Source: UBA3855 sp964472035
Lineage (GTDB): Bacteria; Bacillota; Clostridia; Oscillospirales; Ruminococcaceae
Reading direction: 5' to 3'
Assembly: GCA_964472035.1 (NCBI GenBank)
Contig: CAYYIT010000019.1
Location: forward strand, 1-37,622
DNA length: 37,622 nt
Position numbers and translations under genes: made by a program. The notes beneath the pieces were generated by a model, which saw only the letters and a list, made by a program, of their open reading frames with translations, was not told where the DNA came from and ran no database searches. This document shows, in pieces, positions 23,989 to 33,803 of the stretch (position 1 is its first letter; each line of letters begins with the position of its first letter).

Positions 23989-26900
23989 ATGGCAAATGCA
24001 ACGCTGCTCGAATTTTTAAGTGAATATACCAAGGATCTGCCGGTCTCCGTCCATCAGGGCGTGATCGAGGATATCCGCTACAACGAGAAGTCACTGAGTG
24101 ATATTGTCTTCGCTGCGCGGTTTCCGAATATTGTGCCGTTTGCGGATCTGCTGCAGTTCGAGCAGAAGACCGCTGCTGCACTCGAGATCAGCAGCGTCCG
24201 CCTTGACTGCCGCTACGCGCCGGAACTGTTCACACAGGACGCCTACCCGACCGTGATCGAGATGTTCAAGCGCGAGCTTCCCATCATCAACGGCTTCCTC
24301 AACCGCGCGGCGCTTCAGTGGAGCGATGACAGCATCCACATCGAACTGCAAAACGGCGGTTATCCCATTCTGGAACGTTTTTCCTTTGAGAAGAAATTCT
24401 CGGAATTCATCGCCGCGCACTTCGACAAGCAGGTGAAGATCACGATGCACGGTCCGGATCATTTCACGGAGGAAGCCCTCAGCGAAGCCATTGCGGAGGC
24501 ACCTCCGGAGTACATACCCCCTCCCATCATGGAGCCGGTGCATGAGACACCGCCGCCGCCTCCGGTTCCGGAGACGCCGCAGTCCGTTTCGATGGAGGGA
24601 CTCAACCAGGAGACCGAGTCGGGCGGCGATGTCCTCATCAAGGGACGCACCATCCGCGAGGAACCCATCCCGATCCCCGAGGCCCTCACGACCAGAGGAC
24701 AGCGCGTCGTGGTGTTCGGCGATATCTTCGCATCCGAGACGCGTGACGTCCGCGGCGAACGCCGGATCATGACGTACCAGATCACGGACTTTACGGGATC
24801 CATCACTGTCAAGCTGTTCGACAGCATCAAAAAGCTCGAGACGCTGCCGCTGGGCGAGCTGAAAAAGGGCAAGAGCATCCTGATCGCAGGCAAGATCGAG
24901 GATGACCAGTTCCAGCATGAGCCCGTGCTGCGTCCCGATTCCATCATGGTGCGCAAGCGCAAGCAGCGCAAGGATACCGCCGCGCGCAAGCGCGTGGAAC
25001 TGCACTGCCATACGAATATGTCCGCGATGGATGCTGTCAGTGACGCAGGCGCCCTCATCAAGCGCGCGCACAGCTGGGGTCACCCCGGCATCGCCATCAC
25101 TGACCACGGCGTCGTGCAGGCGTTCCCGGATGCGATGAATGCTGAAAAATCGCTGAAGGATCCCAATTTCAAGGTGATCTACGGCTGCGAAGCGTATGTC
25201 GTCAATGACCTCAACCGCCCCATGATCCTCAAGGGGAACGACGACCGCAGCATCAATGACGAGATCATCATCTTCGACGTGGAAACCACCGGCCTGAGCT
25301 ACGAGCGCGACCGCCTGACGGAGATCGGCGCGGTGAAACTCCGCAATATGCAGGTCGTGGACAGCTTCAATACCATGGTCAACCCCGAGCGTTCGATACC
25401 GCCGAAGATCGTGGAGCTTACCGGTATTACCGAGGAAATGGTCAAGGATGCGCCCAAGGAGGCCGAGGCGCTGCGCAGGTTCATGGAATTCTGCGGAGAC
25501 CGCCCCGTCCTCGCGGCGCACAACGCGCGCTTCGACACGAGCTTCATCAACGAGGTCTGCAAGCGGCATGGCATTACCTTCGACTACAACTGGATCGATA
25601 CGCTCGTTCTCTGCCAGTCCATGCTGCCGCAGATGGCAAAGCACAAGCTCAACCTTGTGGCAAAACAGCTGAAACTCGGTAAATTCGACCATCACAGAGC
25701 GTCGGATGACGCGCTGATGCTGGCTAAGATCTACATCAATCTCGTTGGAAAGCTCGTGCAGGAGAAGAAGATCGAGACCCTCAACGACCTCAACACCAAG
25801 ACCGATGCCATCGACGTGCGCAAGCTCAAGTCCTACCACCAGATCATTCTGGTGCGCAATCAGGTCGGTCTGAAGAATCTCTACCGCCTCGTTTCCTACG
25901 GGCATCTGGATTATTTCTACCGCCATCCGCTCCTGCCGAAATCCGTGCTGGAGCAGCACCGTGACGGTCTGATCTTCGGCAGCGCCTGCGAGGCGGGCGA
26001 GCTGTTCAGCGCCATGGTGGACGGCAAGTCCGACAAGGAGCTTGAGGAGCTTGCGAAATTTTACGATTATCTCGAGATCCAGCCGATCGGCAATAATGAG
26101 TTCATGATCCGCAACGGCACCGCCCAGAACGAGGAGGCGCTGCGCGACTACAACCGCCGGATCATTGCGCTGGGCGAAAAGCTCGGCATTCCGGTCGTTG
26201 CGACCTGCGACGTGCATTTCCTCGACAGGAAGGACAGCATCTACCGCAAGATCCTCATGTCCGGTCAGGGCTTCTCCGATGCGCAGGAGCAGCCGCCGCT
26301 GTACCTGCGGACAACGGACGAGATGCTCGAGGAATTTGCCTACCTCGGCGAGAAAAAAGCCGAGGAGGTCGTCATCGACAATCCGCTGCGCATCATGGAT
26401 GCCTGCGAGCATGTCCATCCGATCCCGAAGGGAACCTTCACGCCGAACATCGACGGCGCGGAGGAGGATCTGACGCGCATCACCCACGAGCGCGCAAGGG
26501 AGATCTACGGCGATCCGCTGCCGGAGATCGTGGAGAAACGCCTTGACAGAGAGCTTTCTTCCATCATCAAGCATGGCTTCTCGGTGCTGTACATGATCGC
26601 CCAGAAGCTCGTTTACAACTCCGAGGAGCATGGCTACCTCGTCGGCTCCCGAGGCTCCGTCGGCTCGTCCTTCGTCGCCTCCATGGCCGGTATTTCCGAG
26701 GTCAACCCCCTCGTTCCGCATTATGTCTGCCGCAAATGCAAGTACAGCGAATTCATCACGGACGGTACCTACGGCTCCGGCTTTGACCTGCCGCCGAAGA
26801 ACTGCCCGAACTGCGGTGAACCGCTCATTCCCGATGGTCATGACATCCCGTTCGAGACCTTCCTTGGCTTCGACGGCGATAAAGCGCCCGATATCGACCT

Positions 26901-28317
26901 GAATTTCTCCGGCGAGTACCAGTCCAGCGCGCACCGCTATACCGAGGAGCTCTTCGGTCGCGACAACGTGTTCAAGGCCGGTACCATCGGTACGATCGCG
27001 GACAAGACCGCATACGGCTTTGTCAAGAAATACCTCGAAGAGCAGGGAACTCTCGTTCCCGGTGCGGAGGAAAACCGCCTCTCCATCGGCTGCACCGGCA
27101 TCAAACGCACGACGGGCCAGCACCCCGGCGGCATGGTCGTTGTGCCGTCCGATTATGAGGTCTACGACTTCACCCCCGTGCAGCATCCGGCGGATTCGAC
27201 CGACTCGGATGTCATCACGACCCACTTCGACTTCCACTCCATCCATGACACCATCCTCAAGCTCGATGAGCTGGGACATGTGGTGCCGACGCTCTACAAG
27301 CATCTGGAGGATCTGACGGGACTCAAGATCAAGGATGTTCCCGGCTACGATCCGCAGGTCATCAAGATGTGTACGGACTGCTCCGTTCTCGGTGTCACGG
27401 CGGAGGAGATCTACTGCCCGACCGGAAGCCTTGGCATTCCGGAGATGGGTACGGGCTTCACCATCGGTATGCTGATGGATGCAAAGCCCACCAAATTCAG
27501 CGACTTCCTGCAGATCTCGGGTCTGTCCCACGGAACGGACGTATGGCTCGGCAATGCAAAGGACCTCATCGAAGCCGGCACCTGCACCATTTCCCAGGTA
27601 ATCGGAACGCGTGACAGCATCATGACCACGCTCCTGTACAAGGGTGTTGAGCCGAAGATGGCGTTCAACATCATGGAATGGACGCGTAAGGGCAAGGCTC
27701 CGGCCAATTTCACGCCCGAGATCATCGAGATGCTCAAATCCCATAATGTCGAGGACTGGTACATCGAGAGCTGCCTGAAGATCAAGTACATGTTCCCGAA
27801 GGCGCATGCTGCCGCGTATGTTATCGCGGCCATGAAGCTCGGCTGGTTCAAGCTGTACAAACCGCTGGAATTCTATTCCACCTACCTGACCGTCCGCGGC
27901 GGTGACTTCGACGTGGAGCTTGCGATCGCCGGCATCGATGCCGTGCGTGCCAAGATCAACGCCCTCAAGGAGCTCGGCAACGACCGTTCCAAGAAGGAGA
28001 CCGACCTCTACGATATTCTGCTCATCGTCAATGAGATGATGTCGCGCGGCATTACCTTCCTGCCCGTGGATCTGCACAAGTCCCATGCGTACAAATTCCG
28101 CATTGAGGACGGCAAGATCCGCATTCCGTTCTCGGCAATGCCCGGCTGCGGCGAATCCGCGGCAAACGGTCTCTATGACGCCGCGCAGAAGGGGGACTTC
28201 ATGTCCATCGAGGAGTTCCAGACGCAGAGCGGTGCGTCAAAAACCATAATCGAAATGCTCGAAAGTTTAGGAGCATTTGGCGATCTGCCCAAATCCACCC
28301 AGATGTCCTTCTTTTAA
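23989..28317 (+). CDS. polC: DNA polymerase III alpha subunit, PolC type
   Basis: This 1442-residue replicative polymerase has built-in proofreading, typical of Bacillota. Order: an N-terminal domain with a Pro-rich linker (about residues 180-200), an OB-fold (about 235-325), a PHP domain starting RVELHCHTNMSAMDAV (His339, His341), an inserted DnaQ-like exonuclease (FDVETTGL, Asp430/Glu432; AAHNARFD; HHRASDDA), the rest of PHP, then the polymerase domain with a zinc-ribbon (CRKCKY, CPNCGEP) and the catalytic aspartates in PDIDLNFSG (Asp968/Asp970). The C-terminus carries the helix-hairpin and tau-binding region. It is full length and intact. The ribosome site (ACAGGTG) is modest. The -35 box of the his promoter follows its stop codon by one base, and no terminator is visible. 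Confidence 0.97.
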   Translation: MANATLLEFLSEYTKDLPVSVHQGVIEDIRYNEKSLSDIVFAARFPNIVPFADLLQFEQKTAAALEISSVRLDCRYAPELFTQDAYPTVIEMFKRELPIINGFLNRAALQWSDDSIHIELQNGGYPILERFSFEKKFSEFIAAHFDKQVKITMHGPDHFTEEALSEAIAEAPPEYIPPPIMEPVHETPPPPPVPETPQSVSMEGLNQETESGGDVLIKGRTIREEPIPIPEALTTRGQRVVVFGDIFASETRDVRGERRIMTYQITDFTGSITVKLFDSIKKLETLPLGELKKGKSILIAGKIEDDQFQHEPVLRPDSIMVRKRKQRKDTAARKRVELHCHTNMSAMDAVSDAGALIKRAHSWGHPGIAITDHGVVQAFPDAMNAEKSLKDPNFKVIYGCEAYVVNDLNRPMILKGNDDRSINDEIIIFDVETTGLSYERDRLTEIGAVKLRNMQVVDSFNTMVNPERSIPPKIVELTGITEEMVKDAPKEAEALRRFMEFCGDRPVLAAHNARFDTSFINEVCKRHGITFDYNWIDTLVLCQSMLPQMAKHKLNLVAKQLKLGKFDHHRASDDALMLAKIYINLVGKLVQEKKIETLNDLNTKTDAIDVRKLKSYHQIILVRNQVGLKNLYRLVSYGHLDYFYRHPLLPKSVLEQHRDGLIFGSACEAGELFSAMVDGKSDKELEELAKFYDYLEIQPIGNNEFMIRNGTAQNEEALRDYNRRIIALGEKLGIPVVATCDVHFLDRKDSIYRKILMSGQGFSDAQEQPPLYLRTTDEMLEEFAYLGEKKAEEVVIDNPLRIMDACEHVHPIPKGTFTPNIDGAEEDLTRITHERAREIYGDPLPEIVEKRLDRELSSIIKHGFSVLYMIAQKLVYNSEEHGYLVGSRGSVGSSFVASMAGISEVNPLVPHYVCRKCKYSEFITDGTYGSGFDLPPKNCPNCGEPLIPDGHDIPFETFLGFDGDKAPDIDLNFSGEYQSSAHRYTEELFGRDNVFKAGTIGTIADKTAYGFVKKYLEEQGTLVPGAEENRLSIGCTGIKRTTGQHPGGMVVVPSDYEVYDFTPVQHPADSTDSDVITTHFDFHSIHDTILKLDELGHVVPTLYKHLEDLTGLKIKDVPGYDPQVIKMCTDCSVLGVTAEEIYCPTGSLGIPEMGTGFTIGMLMDAKPTKFSDFLQISGLSHGTDVWLGNAKDLIEAGTCTISQVIGTRDSIMTTLLYKGVEPKMAFNIMEWTRKGKAPANFTPEIIEMLKSHNVEDWYIESCLKIKYMFPKAHAAAYVIAAMKLGWFKLYKPLEFYSTYLTVRGGDFDVELAIAGIDAVRAKINALKELGNDRSKKETDLYDILLIVNEMMSRGITFLPVDLHKSHAYKFRIEDGKIRIPFSAMPGCGESAANGLYDAAQKGDFMSIEEFQTQSGASKTIIEMLESLGAFGDLPKSTQMSFF

Positions 28318-28318
28318 C

Positions 28319-28347
28319 TTGACAAATGGGTGATAATGTGTTACTAT
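28319..28347 (+). promoter_or_regulatory. his operon promoter
   Basis: A perfect TTGACA (28319-28324), a 17-base spacer and TACTAT (28342-28347) give a credible sigma-A promoter right after the polC stop. The -10 match is four of six; alternatives nearby (TATATT) would need a longer spacer. Confidence 0.7.
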
Positions 28348-28361
28348 ATTATCATAGTAAC
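28340..28361. promoter_or_regulatory. Palindromic operator over the his promoter
   Basis: GTTACTAT (28340-28347) and ATAGTAAC (28354-28361) form a perfect 8-base inverted repeat with a 6-base centre, covering the -10 box and the transcription start. No T-box core lies between the promoter and hisZ. A repressor site is the simplest reading. A TrpR-like (YerC/HisR-type) regulator is possible but not shown by this sequence. Confidence 0.6.
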
Positions 28362-28423
28362 AGACTAAAGTAATTGAGAGCAGCGTACCATATCGGAAAA
28401 GCTGCCATGAAAAGAGGAGAACT

Positions 28424-29614
28424 ATGCGTCAATTTGATCTGATCACCCCCGAGGGTACAAGGGACTATTTGTTTGAAGAATGCCTCTGCAAGCGTGAGAC
28501 GGAGGCGATGATCCACGAGATCTTCCGGAAGATGGGCTATGCAGAGCTGATCACACCGGGACTGGAATTCTACGATGTGTTCAATCTGAATTCCCGCTAT
28601 TTTCCGCAGGAAGAGCTGTACAAGCTGACCGACAGCAAGGGACGTCTGCTCGTGCTGCGTCCGGACTCCACCATGCCGATTGCGCGCGTGGTTGCGACCC
28701 GTCTGAAGGAAGCAATGCTGCCCCTGCGACTCTATTATAATCAGCCGGTCTACCGCTTCGAGCCGTCCCTGAAGGGCAGAAGCGACGAGATCGTGCAGAC
28801 CGGTATCGAGCTGATCGGCTCCTCGTCCAGAATGGCGGACATGGAGATGATCTCTGCGGCGGTATCCGTGCTGTCCAGCGTCGGCGTGAACTATTCGCTC
28901 GAGCTTGGCGATGTTGGTATCTTCCGCGAGCTGATGCACCGTCTGAGTGCAACGCCCGCGCAGAAGGAAGAGATCCGCAGCCTCATCGAGGAGAAGAACT
29001 ATCCCGCCCTCAACGACCTGCTCGATCACATGGGCGACAACAAGATCACCGCTGCGCTCAAGAAGCTGCCGACGCTCTTCGGCGGCGAGGAGGTCTTTGA
29101 CAAGGCCGCTGCGCTCTTCCAGGATTCCCGGATCGAAATGCTCCTCGACAGCCTCAGAGAGCTGTATCTTGAGGTCTGCGAGCTGAACCAGAACGGCCGT
29201 ATCACCGTGGATCTGGGACTTGTCAACAAGACGGACTACTACACGGGACTCGTGATGAAGGGCTATCTTGAAGGCTGCGGCGAGGAGGTCCTCTCCGGCG
29301 GACGCTACGACAAGCTTCTGTCCGAGTTCGGCTATGACATTCCGGCGATCGGTCTTGCTGTGAACGTGGACCTCGTATCCGGCATGTACGCAAAGCATCA
29401 CCAGCCGAAGCCTCCGGTTCCGGATGTGCTGATCGCGGCTGCGGAGGGCTTTGAGGCGCAGGCCGTTGCGGTTGCCGAGAAGCTGCGCCGCGAAGGCATG
29501 GTCGTGGAGCATGCACTGTTCTCCGATATGTCCCTCGTGCATGAGTACGCAAAGGACAAGAATATCGGCAAAATTATGATCGTTTCGGAAGAAGTCATGG
29601 AGGTGAACGAGTAA
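28424..29614 (+). CDS. hisZ: ATP phosphoribosyltransferase regulatory subunit
   Basis: This 396-residue paralogue of histidyl-tRNA synthetase lost tRNA charging and serves as the regulatory partner of short HisG, giving histidine feedback. The N-terminal TPEGTRDYLFEE and the class-II core (VLRPDSTMPIARVVATRL, YNQPVYRFEPSLKGRSDEIVQTGIELIG) are HisS-like. The C-terminal anticodon-binding domain is largely reduced, with a remnant at the end. GAGGAGA precedes the start. It heads the operon and its stop overlaps hisG by one base. A true HisS is unlikely given the adjacent short HisG. Confidence 0.93.
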   Translation: MRQFDLITPEGTRDYLFEECLCKRETEAMIHEIFRKMGYAELITPGLEFYDVFNLNSRYFPQEELYKLTDSKGRLLVLRPDSTMPIARVVATRLKEAMLPLRLYYNQPVYRFEPSLKGRSDEIVQTGIELIGSSSRMADMEMISAAVSVLSSVGVNYSLELGDVGIFRELMHRLSATPAQKEEIRSLIEEKNYPALNDLLDHMGDNKITAALKKLPTLFGGEEVFDKAAALFQDSRIEMLLDSLRELYLEVCELNQNGRITVDLGLVNKTDYYTGLVMKGYLEGCGEEVLSGGRYDKLLSEFGYDIPAIGLAVNVDLVSGMYAKHHQPKPPVPDVLIAAAEGFEAQAVAVAEKLRREGMVVEHALFSDMSLVHEYAKDKNIGKIMIVSEEVMEVNE

Positions 29615-30258
29615 TGAATCAGCCGCTGAGAGTTGCCCTGACAAAGGGCCGCCTGGAAAAGGATACCGTCAAGCTCCTCGAGAGCCTTGGCTACGACTGC
29701 ACCGCAGTCCACGAGAAGGGAAGACGTCTGATCCTTCCCGTTCTCGATGCAAATATGGAGGTCGTGCTGGCAAAGGCAGCGGACGTCATCACCTATGTGG
29801 AGCATGGCGTGTGCGATATGGGCGTTGTCGGCAAGGACACCCTCATGGAAATGAACGGCAAGCTCTTCGAGCTTGTGAACCTTGGCTTCGGCAAGTGCAA
29901 GTTCGCGCTGGCGACCAAGAAGGACTATCCCTTCTACGATGGCTTCGGCGTGAAGACCATCGCGACCAAGTACCCGAATGTGACCAGAAGCTTCTTTGAA
30001 AAGAAGAATATGGACGTGGATATTGTCAAAATCGAAGGCTCCGTAGAGCTGGCACCGCTGCTGGAGCTTGCGGATGGTATCGTGGATATCGTCGAGACCG
30101 GCACGACCCTGAAGGAGAACGGACTTGAGGTTGTGGAGGATATCGCACAGATCTCCGCACGACTGATCGTGAATACCGTCAGCCTGAAGATGCGCCAGCA
30201 GGAAATTGAAAGCTTTGTACAGAAAGTGGAGGAAAAACTCAATGCTCAGAATAATTGA
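29614..30258 (+). CDS. hisG: ATP phosphoribosyltransferase catalytic subunit, short form
   Basis: This 214-residue enzyme joins ATP and PRPP in the first step of histidine synthesis. The periplasmic-binding-like fold is seen in RVALTKGRLEKDTVKLLE and the PRPP loop in DGIVDIVETGTTLKENGL. The C-terminal regulatory ACT-like domain of the long form is absent, which explains the need for HisZ just upstream. The start overlaps the hisZ stop by one base. Confidence 0.95.
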   Translation: MNQPLRVALTKGRLEKDTVKLLESLGYDCTAVHEKGRRLILPVLDANMEVVLAKAADVITYVEHGVCDMGVVGKDTLMEMNGKLFELVNLGFGKCKFALATKKDYPFYDGFGVKTIATKYPNVTRSFFEKKNMDVDIVKIEGSVELAPLLELADGIVDIVETGTTLKENGLEVVEDIAQISARLIVNTVSLKMRQQEIESFVQKVEEKLNAQNN

Positions 30259-31537
30259 TTGTGACGGCGTAAAGGAATACGAATTCCTCAAGGAACTCGA
30301 ACGCCGCAGCGGTGAGACTGACCGCAAAGTGACCCAGATCGTGACCGAGATCATCGAGACCGTCAGAGAGGGCGGCGATGAGGCAGTCAAGGCCTATACC
30401 AAAAAATTTGACGGCAATCTGCCGGAATACTATGAGGTACCCCGCGACGTGATCAATGACGCACTGACCGAGGCGGACCCCGCATTCGTGAATGCACTGC
30501 TCAGCGCGATGGAGAACATCTCCGCATTCCACAACCGCCAGAAGGCGCAGAGCTTTATCGACGCGCAGGAAAACGGCGTGATCCTCGGACAGAGAGTCCG
30601 CGGTCTGGAGCGCGTGGGACTCTATGTTCCCGGCGGTACGGCTGCGTATCCGTCCAGCGTGCTGATGAATGCCGTTCCGGCAAAGATCGCAGGCGTCAAG
30701 GAAGTCATCATGGTGACACCGCCCTGCAAGGACGGCACCCCGAACAAGGATATCCTCGTTGCAGCAGCGATCTGCGGCGTGGACAGAGTCTTCCTCTCCG
30801 GCGGCGCACAGGCGATTGCTGCGCTTGCCTACGGTACGGAGGAGATCCCGAAGGTGGACAAGATCGTCGGCCCCGGCAATATCTTCGTAGCGACCGCAAA
30901 GAAGCTCCTCTACGGCGTAGTCGATATCGACATGATCGCAGGCCCCAGCGAGATCCTCGTGATGGCGGACAGCACCGCTGATCCGAAGTTCGTGGCTGCG
31001 GATCTCATGTCCCAGGCAGAGCATGACGTTCTGGCGTCCTCCATCCTCGTGACCACGGATCCGACTCTTGCGGAGAAGGTCGAGGCGGAGATCGCACGCC
31101 AGCTTACATACCTCTCCAGAAGAGAGATCATCGAGAAGTCCCTGACCGACTATGCGGCAGTTCTCGTTACCGACTCCACCGAGCAGGCGATCGAGCTTGC
31201 CAATGCCATTGCTCCGGAGCACCTTGAAGTCCTCATGGAGAATCCGCTGGAATATATCGGAAAGCTTGACAATGCAGGCTCCGTATTCCTCGGGGCATAT
31301 GCCTCCGAGCCGCTCGGTGATTACTACGCAGGTCCGAACCACGTGCTTCCGACCAGCGGCACTGCAAGATTCTTCTCTCCGCTCGGCGTACAGAGCTTCG
31401 TGAAGCGTTCCAGCTTCATCTACTACACCGAGGATGCCCTGCGCGATGCCAAGGACGACATCGTGCTGATCGCAGAGCGTGAGGGTCTGACCGCGCACGC
31501 CAATGCGATCAAGGTTCGTTTCGAGGGGGAAGCATAA
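30242..31537 (+). CDS. hisD: Histidinol dehydrogenase
   Basis: This 431-residue zinc enzyme oxidises histidinol to histidine in two NAD steps. Marks are GLERVGLYVPGGTAAYPSSVLMN, GPGNIFVATAKKLL and MSQAEHDVLASS with the catalytic/metal residues, then PTSGTARFFSPLGVQSFVKR. ATG 30242 lies 17 bases inside hisG and is preceded by GGAGG (30228-30232), so the open frame back to 30206 was rejected. The stop overlaps the hisC start by one base. Confidence 0.96.
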   Translation: MLRIIDCDGVKEYEFLKELERRSGETDRKVTQIVTEIIETVREGGDEAVKAYTKKFDGNLPEYYEVPRDVINDALTEADPAFVNALLSAMENISAFHNRQKAQSFIDAQENGVILGQRVRGLERVGLYVPGGTAAYPSSVLMNAVPAKIAGVKEVIMVTPPCKDGTPNKDILVAAAICGVDRVFLSGGAQAIAALAYGTEEIPKVDKIVGPGNIFVATAKKLLYGVVDIDMIAGPSEILVMADSTADPKFVAADLMSQAEHDVLASSILVTTDPTLAEKVEAEIARQLTYLSRREIIEKSLTDYAAVLVTDSTEQAIELANAIAPEHLEVLMENPLEYIGKLDNAGSVFLGAYASEPLGDYYAGPNHVLPTSGTARFFSPLGVQSFVKRSSFIYYTEDALRDAKDDIVLIAEREGLTAHANAIKVRFEGEA

Positions 31538-32613
31538 TGCGCTGGGAAGCCAATGTCAGAAAGGTCGTTCCGTACACCCCCGGCGAACAGCCGAAGGAAT
31601 CCGGAATCATCAAGCTCAATACCAACGAGAATCCCTATCCGCCGGCACCTGCCGTGCGAGGGATCCTCGATTCCTACGATGCAGCCAGAATGCGCCTGTA
31701 CCCCGATCCCGATTCGACCGTTCTCGTCGATGCCCTCGCGGAGTTCTACGGCGTGAAGCCCTCGCAGGTGTTCGTGGGCGTCGGCTCGGATGACGTCATC
31801 TCCATGGCGTTCATGACCTTCTTCAACTCCGACAAGCCGATTCTCTTTCCGGACATCACCTATTCCTTCTACGATGTCTGGGCGGATGTGTACCGCATCC
31901 CGTACGAGACCGTTGCACTGACGGAGGATTTCCGCATCGATCCGAAGGATTACGCGCGCGAAAACGGCGGTATCATTTTCCCGAACCCCAACGCCCCCAC
32001 GGGCGTGCTGGAATCCCTCGATACGGTCGAGGAGATCCTCCGTGCGAATCCCGATTCCATCGTCATGGTGGACGAGGCGTACATTGATTTCGGCGGACAG
32101 AGCTGTCTGCCGCTGCTGGAGAAGTATGAGAACCTCCTCGTGATCCAGACCTTCTCGAAGTCCCGTTCCATGGCCGGCATGCGCATCGGCTTTGCCATCG
32201 GCAGCGAGAAGCTCATCCGTTACATGAATGACGTGAAGTTCTCCGTGAATTCCTACACCATGAATCCGCTGACACAGCTCTGCGGCGCGCAGGCGGTGCA
32301 GGATACGGAGTATTTCCGCGAAACGACGGCAAAGATCATCGCGACCCGTGAGGAGGCAAAGCAGCGTCTTTCCGCGCTCGGCTTTGAATTCCCCGAGCCG
32401 ATGAGCAATTTCATCTTTGCAATGCACCCCGATTACGACGGCGGCGCGATCTTCGATGCCCTCAAGGCGCGTAAGATCTACGTCCGTCACTGGAATAAAC
32501 CGCGTATCAGCCAGTATCTGAGAATTACCGTCGGCACGCCCGAGGAGATGGAATCCCTCATTGCCGCGCTCACGGAGATCCTTGGAACGCTCCCGAAAAG
32601 AGGTAATGCATGA
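31537..32613 (+). CDS. hisC: Histidinol-phosphate aminotransferase
   Basis: This 358-residue fold-I PLP enzyme converts imidazole acetol phosphate to histidinol phosphate. The N-terminal IKLNTNENPYPPAPAV, central FPNPNAPTGVLE and PLP lysine in TFSKSRSMAGMR (Lys208) are typical. It ends with ATGA overlap into hisB. Because no other aromatic aminotransferase gene is nearby, wider substrate use is possible but not shown. Confidence 0.94.
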   Translation: MRWEANVRKVVPYTPGEQPKESGIIKLNTNENPYPPAPAVRGILDSYDAARMRLYPDPDSTVLVDALAEFYGVKPSQVFVGVGSDDVISMAFMTFFNSDKPILFPDITYSFYDVWADVYRIPYETVALTEDFRIDPKDYARENGGIIFPNPNAPTGVLESLDTVEEILRANPDSIVMVDEAYIDFGGQSCLPLLEKYENLLVIQTFSKSRSMAGMRIGFAIGSEKLIRYMNDVKFSVNSYTMNPLTQLCGAQAVQDTEYFRETTAKIIATREEAKQRLSALGFEFPEPMSNFIFAMHPDYDGGAIFDALKARKIYVRHWNKPRISQYLRITVGTPEEMESLIAALTEILGTLPKRGNA

Positions 32614-33191
32614 CAACTGCGACCGTAACGAGAACCTCCAGAGAAACCGATATCACCGTCACCATCCTCCCCGAGGGGGGCGTGACGGAGATCTCCACTG
32701 GAGTCGGTTTCTTTGACCATATGCTGACGGCGCTGTCCGTACACAGCCGCATCCCGATGCAGATCAAGGCCGTGGGCGACATCCACGTCGATGCGCACCA
32801 CCTCGTCGAGGACACCGGCATCGTGCTGGGGCAGGCGCTCGCGAAGGCACTCGGCGACAAGAGCGGCATTGCACGCTACGGCTCCGCCTACATCCCCATG
32901 GATGAATCCCTCGCGTTCTGCAGTCTCGATATCAGCAACCGCCCGTTCCTCGTGTTCAATGGGGAATTTACGAACCCCATGTGCGGTGCCTATGACTGCT
33001 GTCTGACCGAGGAATTCCTGCGCGCATTTGCCTTCAATGCTGGGCTTACGCTGCATGTGAACATCCTCTACGGCAAGAACGACCACCACAAGATCGAAGC
33101 CGCTTACAAGGCCGTTGCCCATGCACTGCGCATGGCGGTAACGCCCACCCAGAGCGGCGAATGCTTCTCAACGAAAGGAATGTTAGGATGA
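32610..33191 (+). CDS. hisB: Imidazoleglycerol-phosphate dehydratase
   Basis: This 193-residue manganese enzyme dehydrates imidazoleglycerol phosphate. The repeated metal motifs DAHHLVEDTGI and NDHHKIEAAYKAVAHALRMA are present with the FFDHML segment. It is the single-function form without the N-terminal histidinol phosphatase of enteric HisB, so a separate phosphatase must exist elsewhere. It overlaps both neighbours by four bases (ATGA). Confidence 0.95.
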   Translation: MTTATVTRTSRETDITVTILPEGGVTEISTGVGFFDHMLTALSVHSRIPMQIKAVGDIHVDAHHLVEDTGIVLGQALAKALGDKSGIARYGSAYIPMDESLAFCSLDISNRPFLVFNGEFTNPMCGAYDCCLTEEFLRAFAFNAGLTLHVNILYGKNDHHKIEAAYKAVAHALRMAVTPTQSGECFSTKGMLG

Positions 33192-33787
33192 TTGCAATCG
33201 TAGATTACGGCGCTGGCAATATCTTCAGCGTCAAGAACGCACTTGATTACCTCGGACTTGAGAGCAAGCTGACCGACGACATTGCAGAGATCGAAGCGGC
33301 GGACAAAATCATCCTCCCCGGTGTGGGTGCCTTTCCGGCAGCGATGAAGATGCTCCGTGCCAAGGGCCTCGACGCTGTTCTGAAGGAACAGGCGAAGAAG
33401 AAGCCCCTTCTCGGCATTTGTCTGGGCATGCAGATGCTCCTGTCCAAGAGCTATGAATTCGAAGAATGTGAAGGCCTCGGTCTGATCGAAGGCAGCGTTG
33501 ACAGGATCGACGCGCCGGGACTGATCATTCCCCACATGGGCTGGAACAAGCTTGAGATCGAGAATGACTGTCCGCTGCTGAAAAACCTCGGTGATGCGCC
33601 GTTTGTGTACTTTGTGCATTCGTATGCGGCAAAGTGCGCGGACAAGGCTCTTGCCGCCTGGTGCGAATACGGCGGCCGCGTTCCGGCGATGGTCTGGGAC
33701 GGCAATCTCGTCTTCGGCGCACAGTTCCATCCGGAAAAAAGCGGCGAGGTGGGACTGCAGATCCTGCGTAATTTCGGCGCGCTCTGA
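33188..33787 (+). CDS. hisH: Imidazole glycerol phosphate synthase, glutaminase subunit
   Basis: This 199-residue class-I glutamine amidotransferase supplies ammonia to HisF. The nucleophile is Cys78 in LGICLGMQ, and the His and Glu are in FHPEKSG near residue 185. ATG 33188 overlaps the hisB stop; the open frame from 33161 begins inside hisB and was rejected. Its partner hisF is separated by hisA and three unrelated small genes. Confidence 0.95.
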   Translation: MIAIVDYGAGNIFSVKNALDYLGLESKLTDDIAEIEAADKIILPGVGAFPAAMKMLRAKGLDAVLKEQAKKKPLLGICLGMQMLLSKSYEFEECEGLGLIEGSVDRIDAPGLIIPHMGWNKLEIENDCPLLKNLGDAPFVYFVHSYAAKCADKALAAWCEYGGRVPAMVWDGNLVFGAQFHPEKSGEVGLQILRNFGAL

Positions 33788-33803
33788 GATACGAGGTGAC
33801 GCA

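Noticed and set aside
24091..28086. 1331-codon open frame antisense to polC
   Set aside because: It mirrors the coding frame of a complete polC gene; stop-free antisense frames arise from the strong preference for C/G at third positions. No ribosome site and no recognisable domain.
28319..28423. Histidine T-box before hisZ
   Set aside because: No TGG-ACC core and no terminator; the leader is only about 70 bases after the predicted start.
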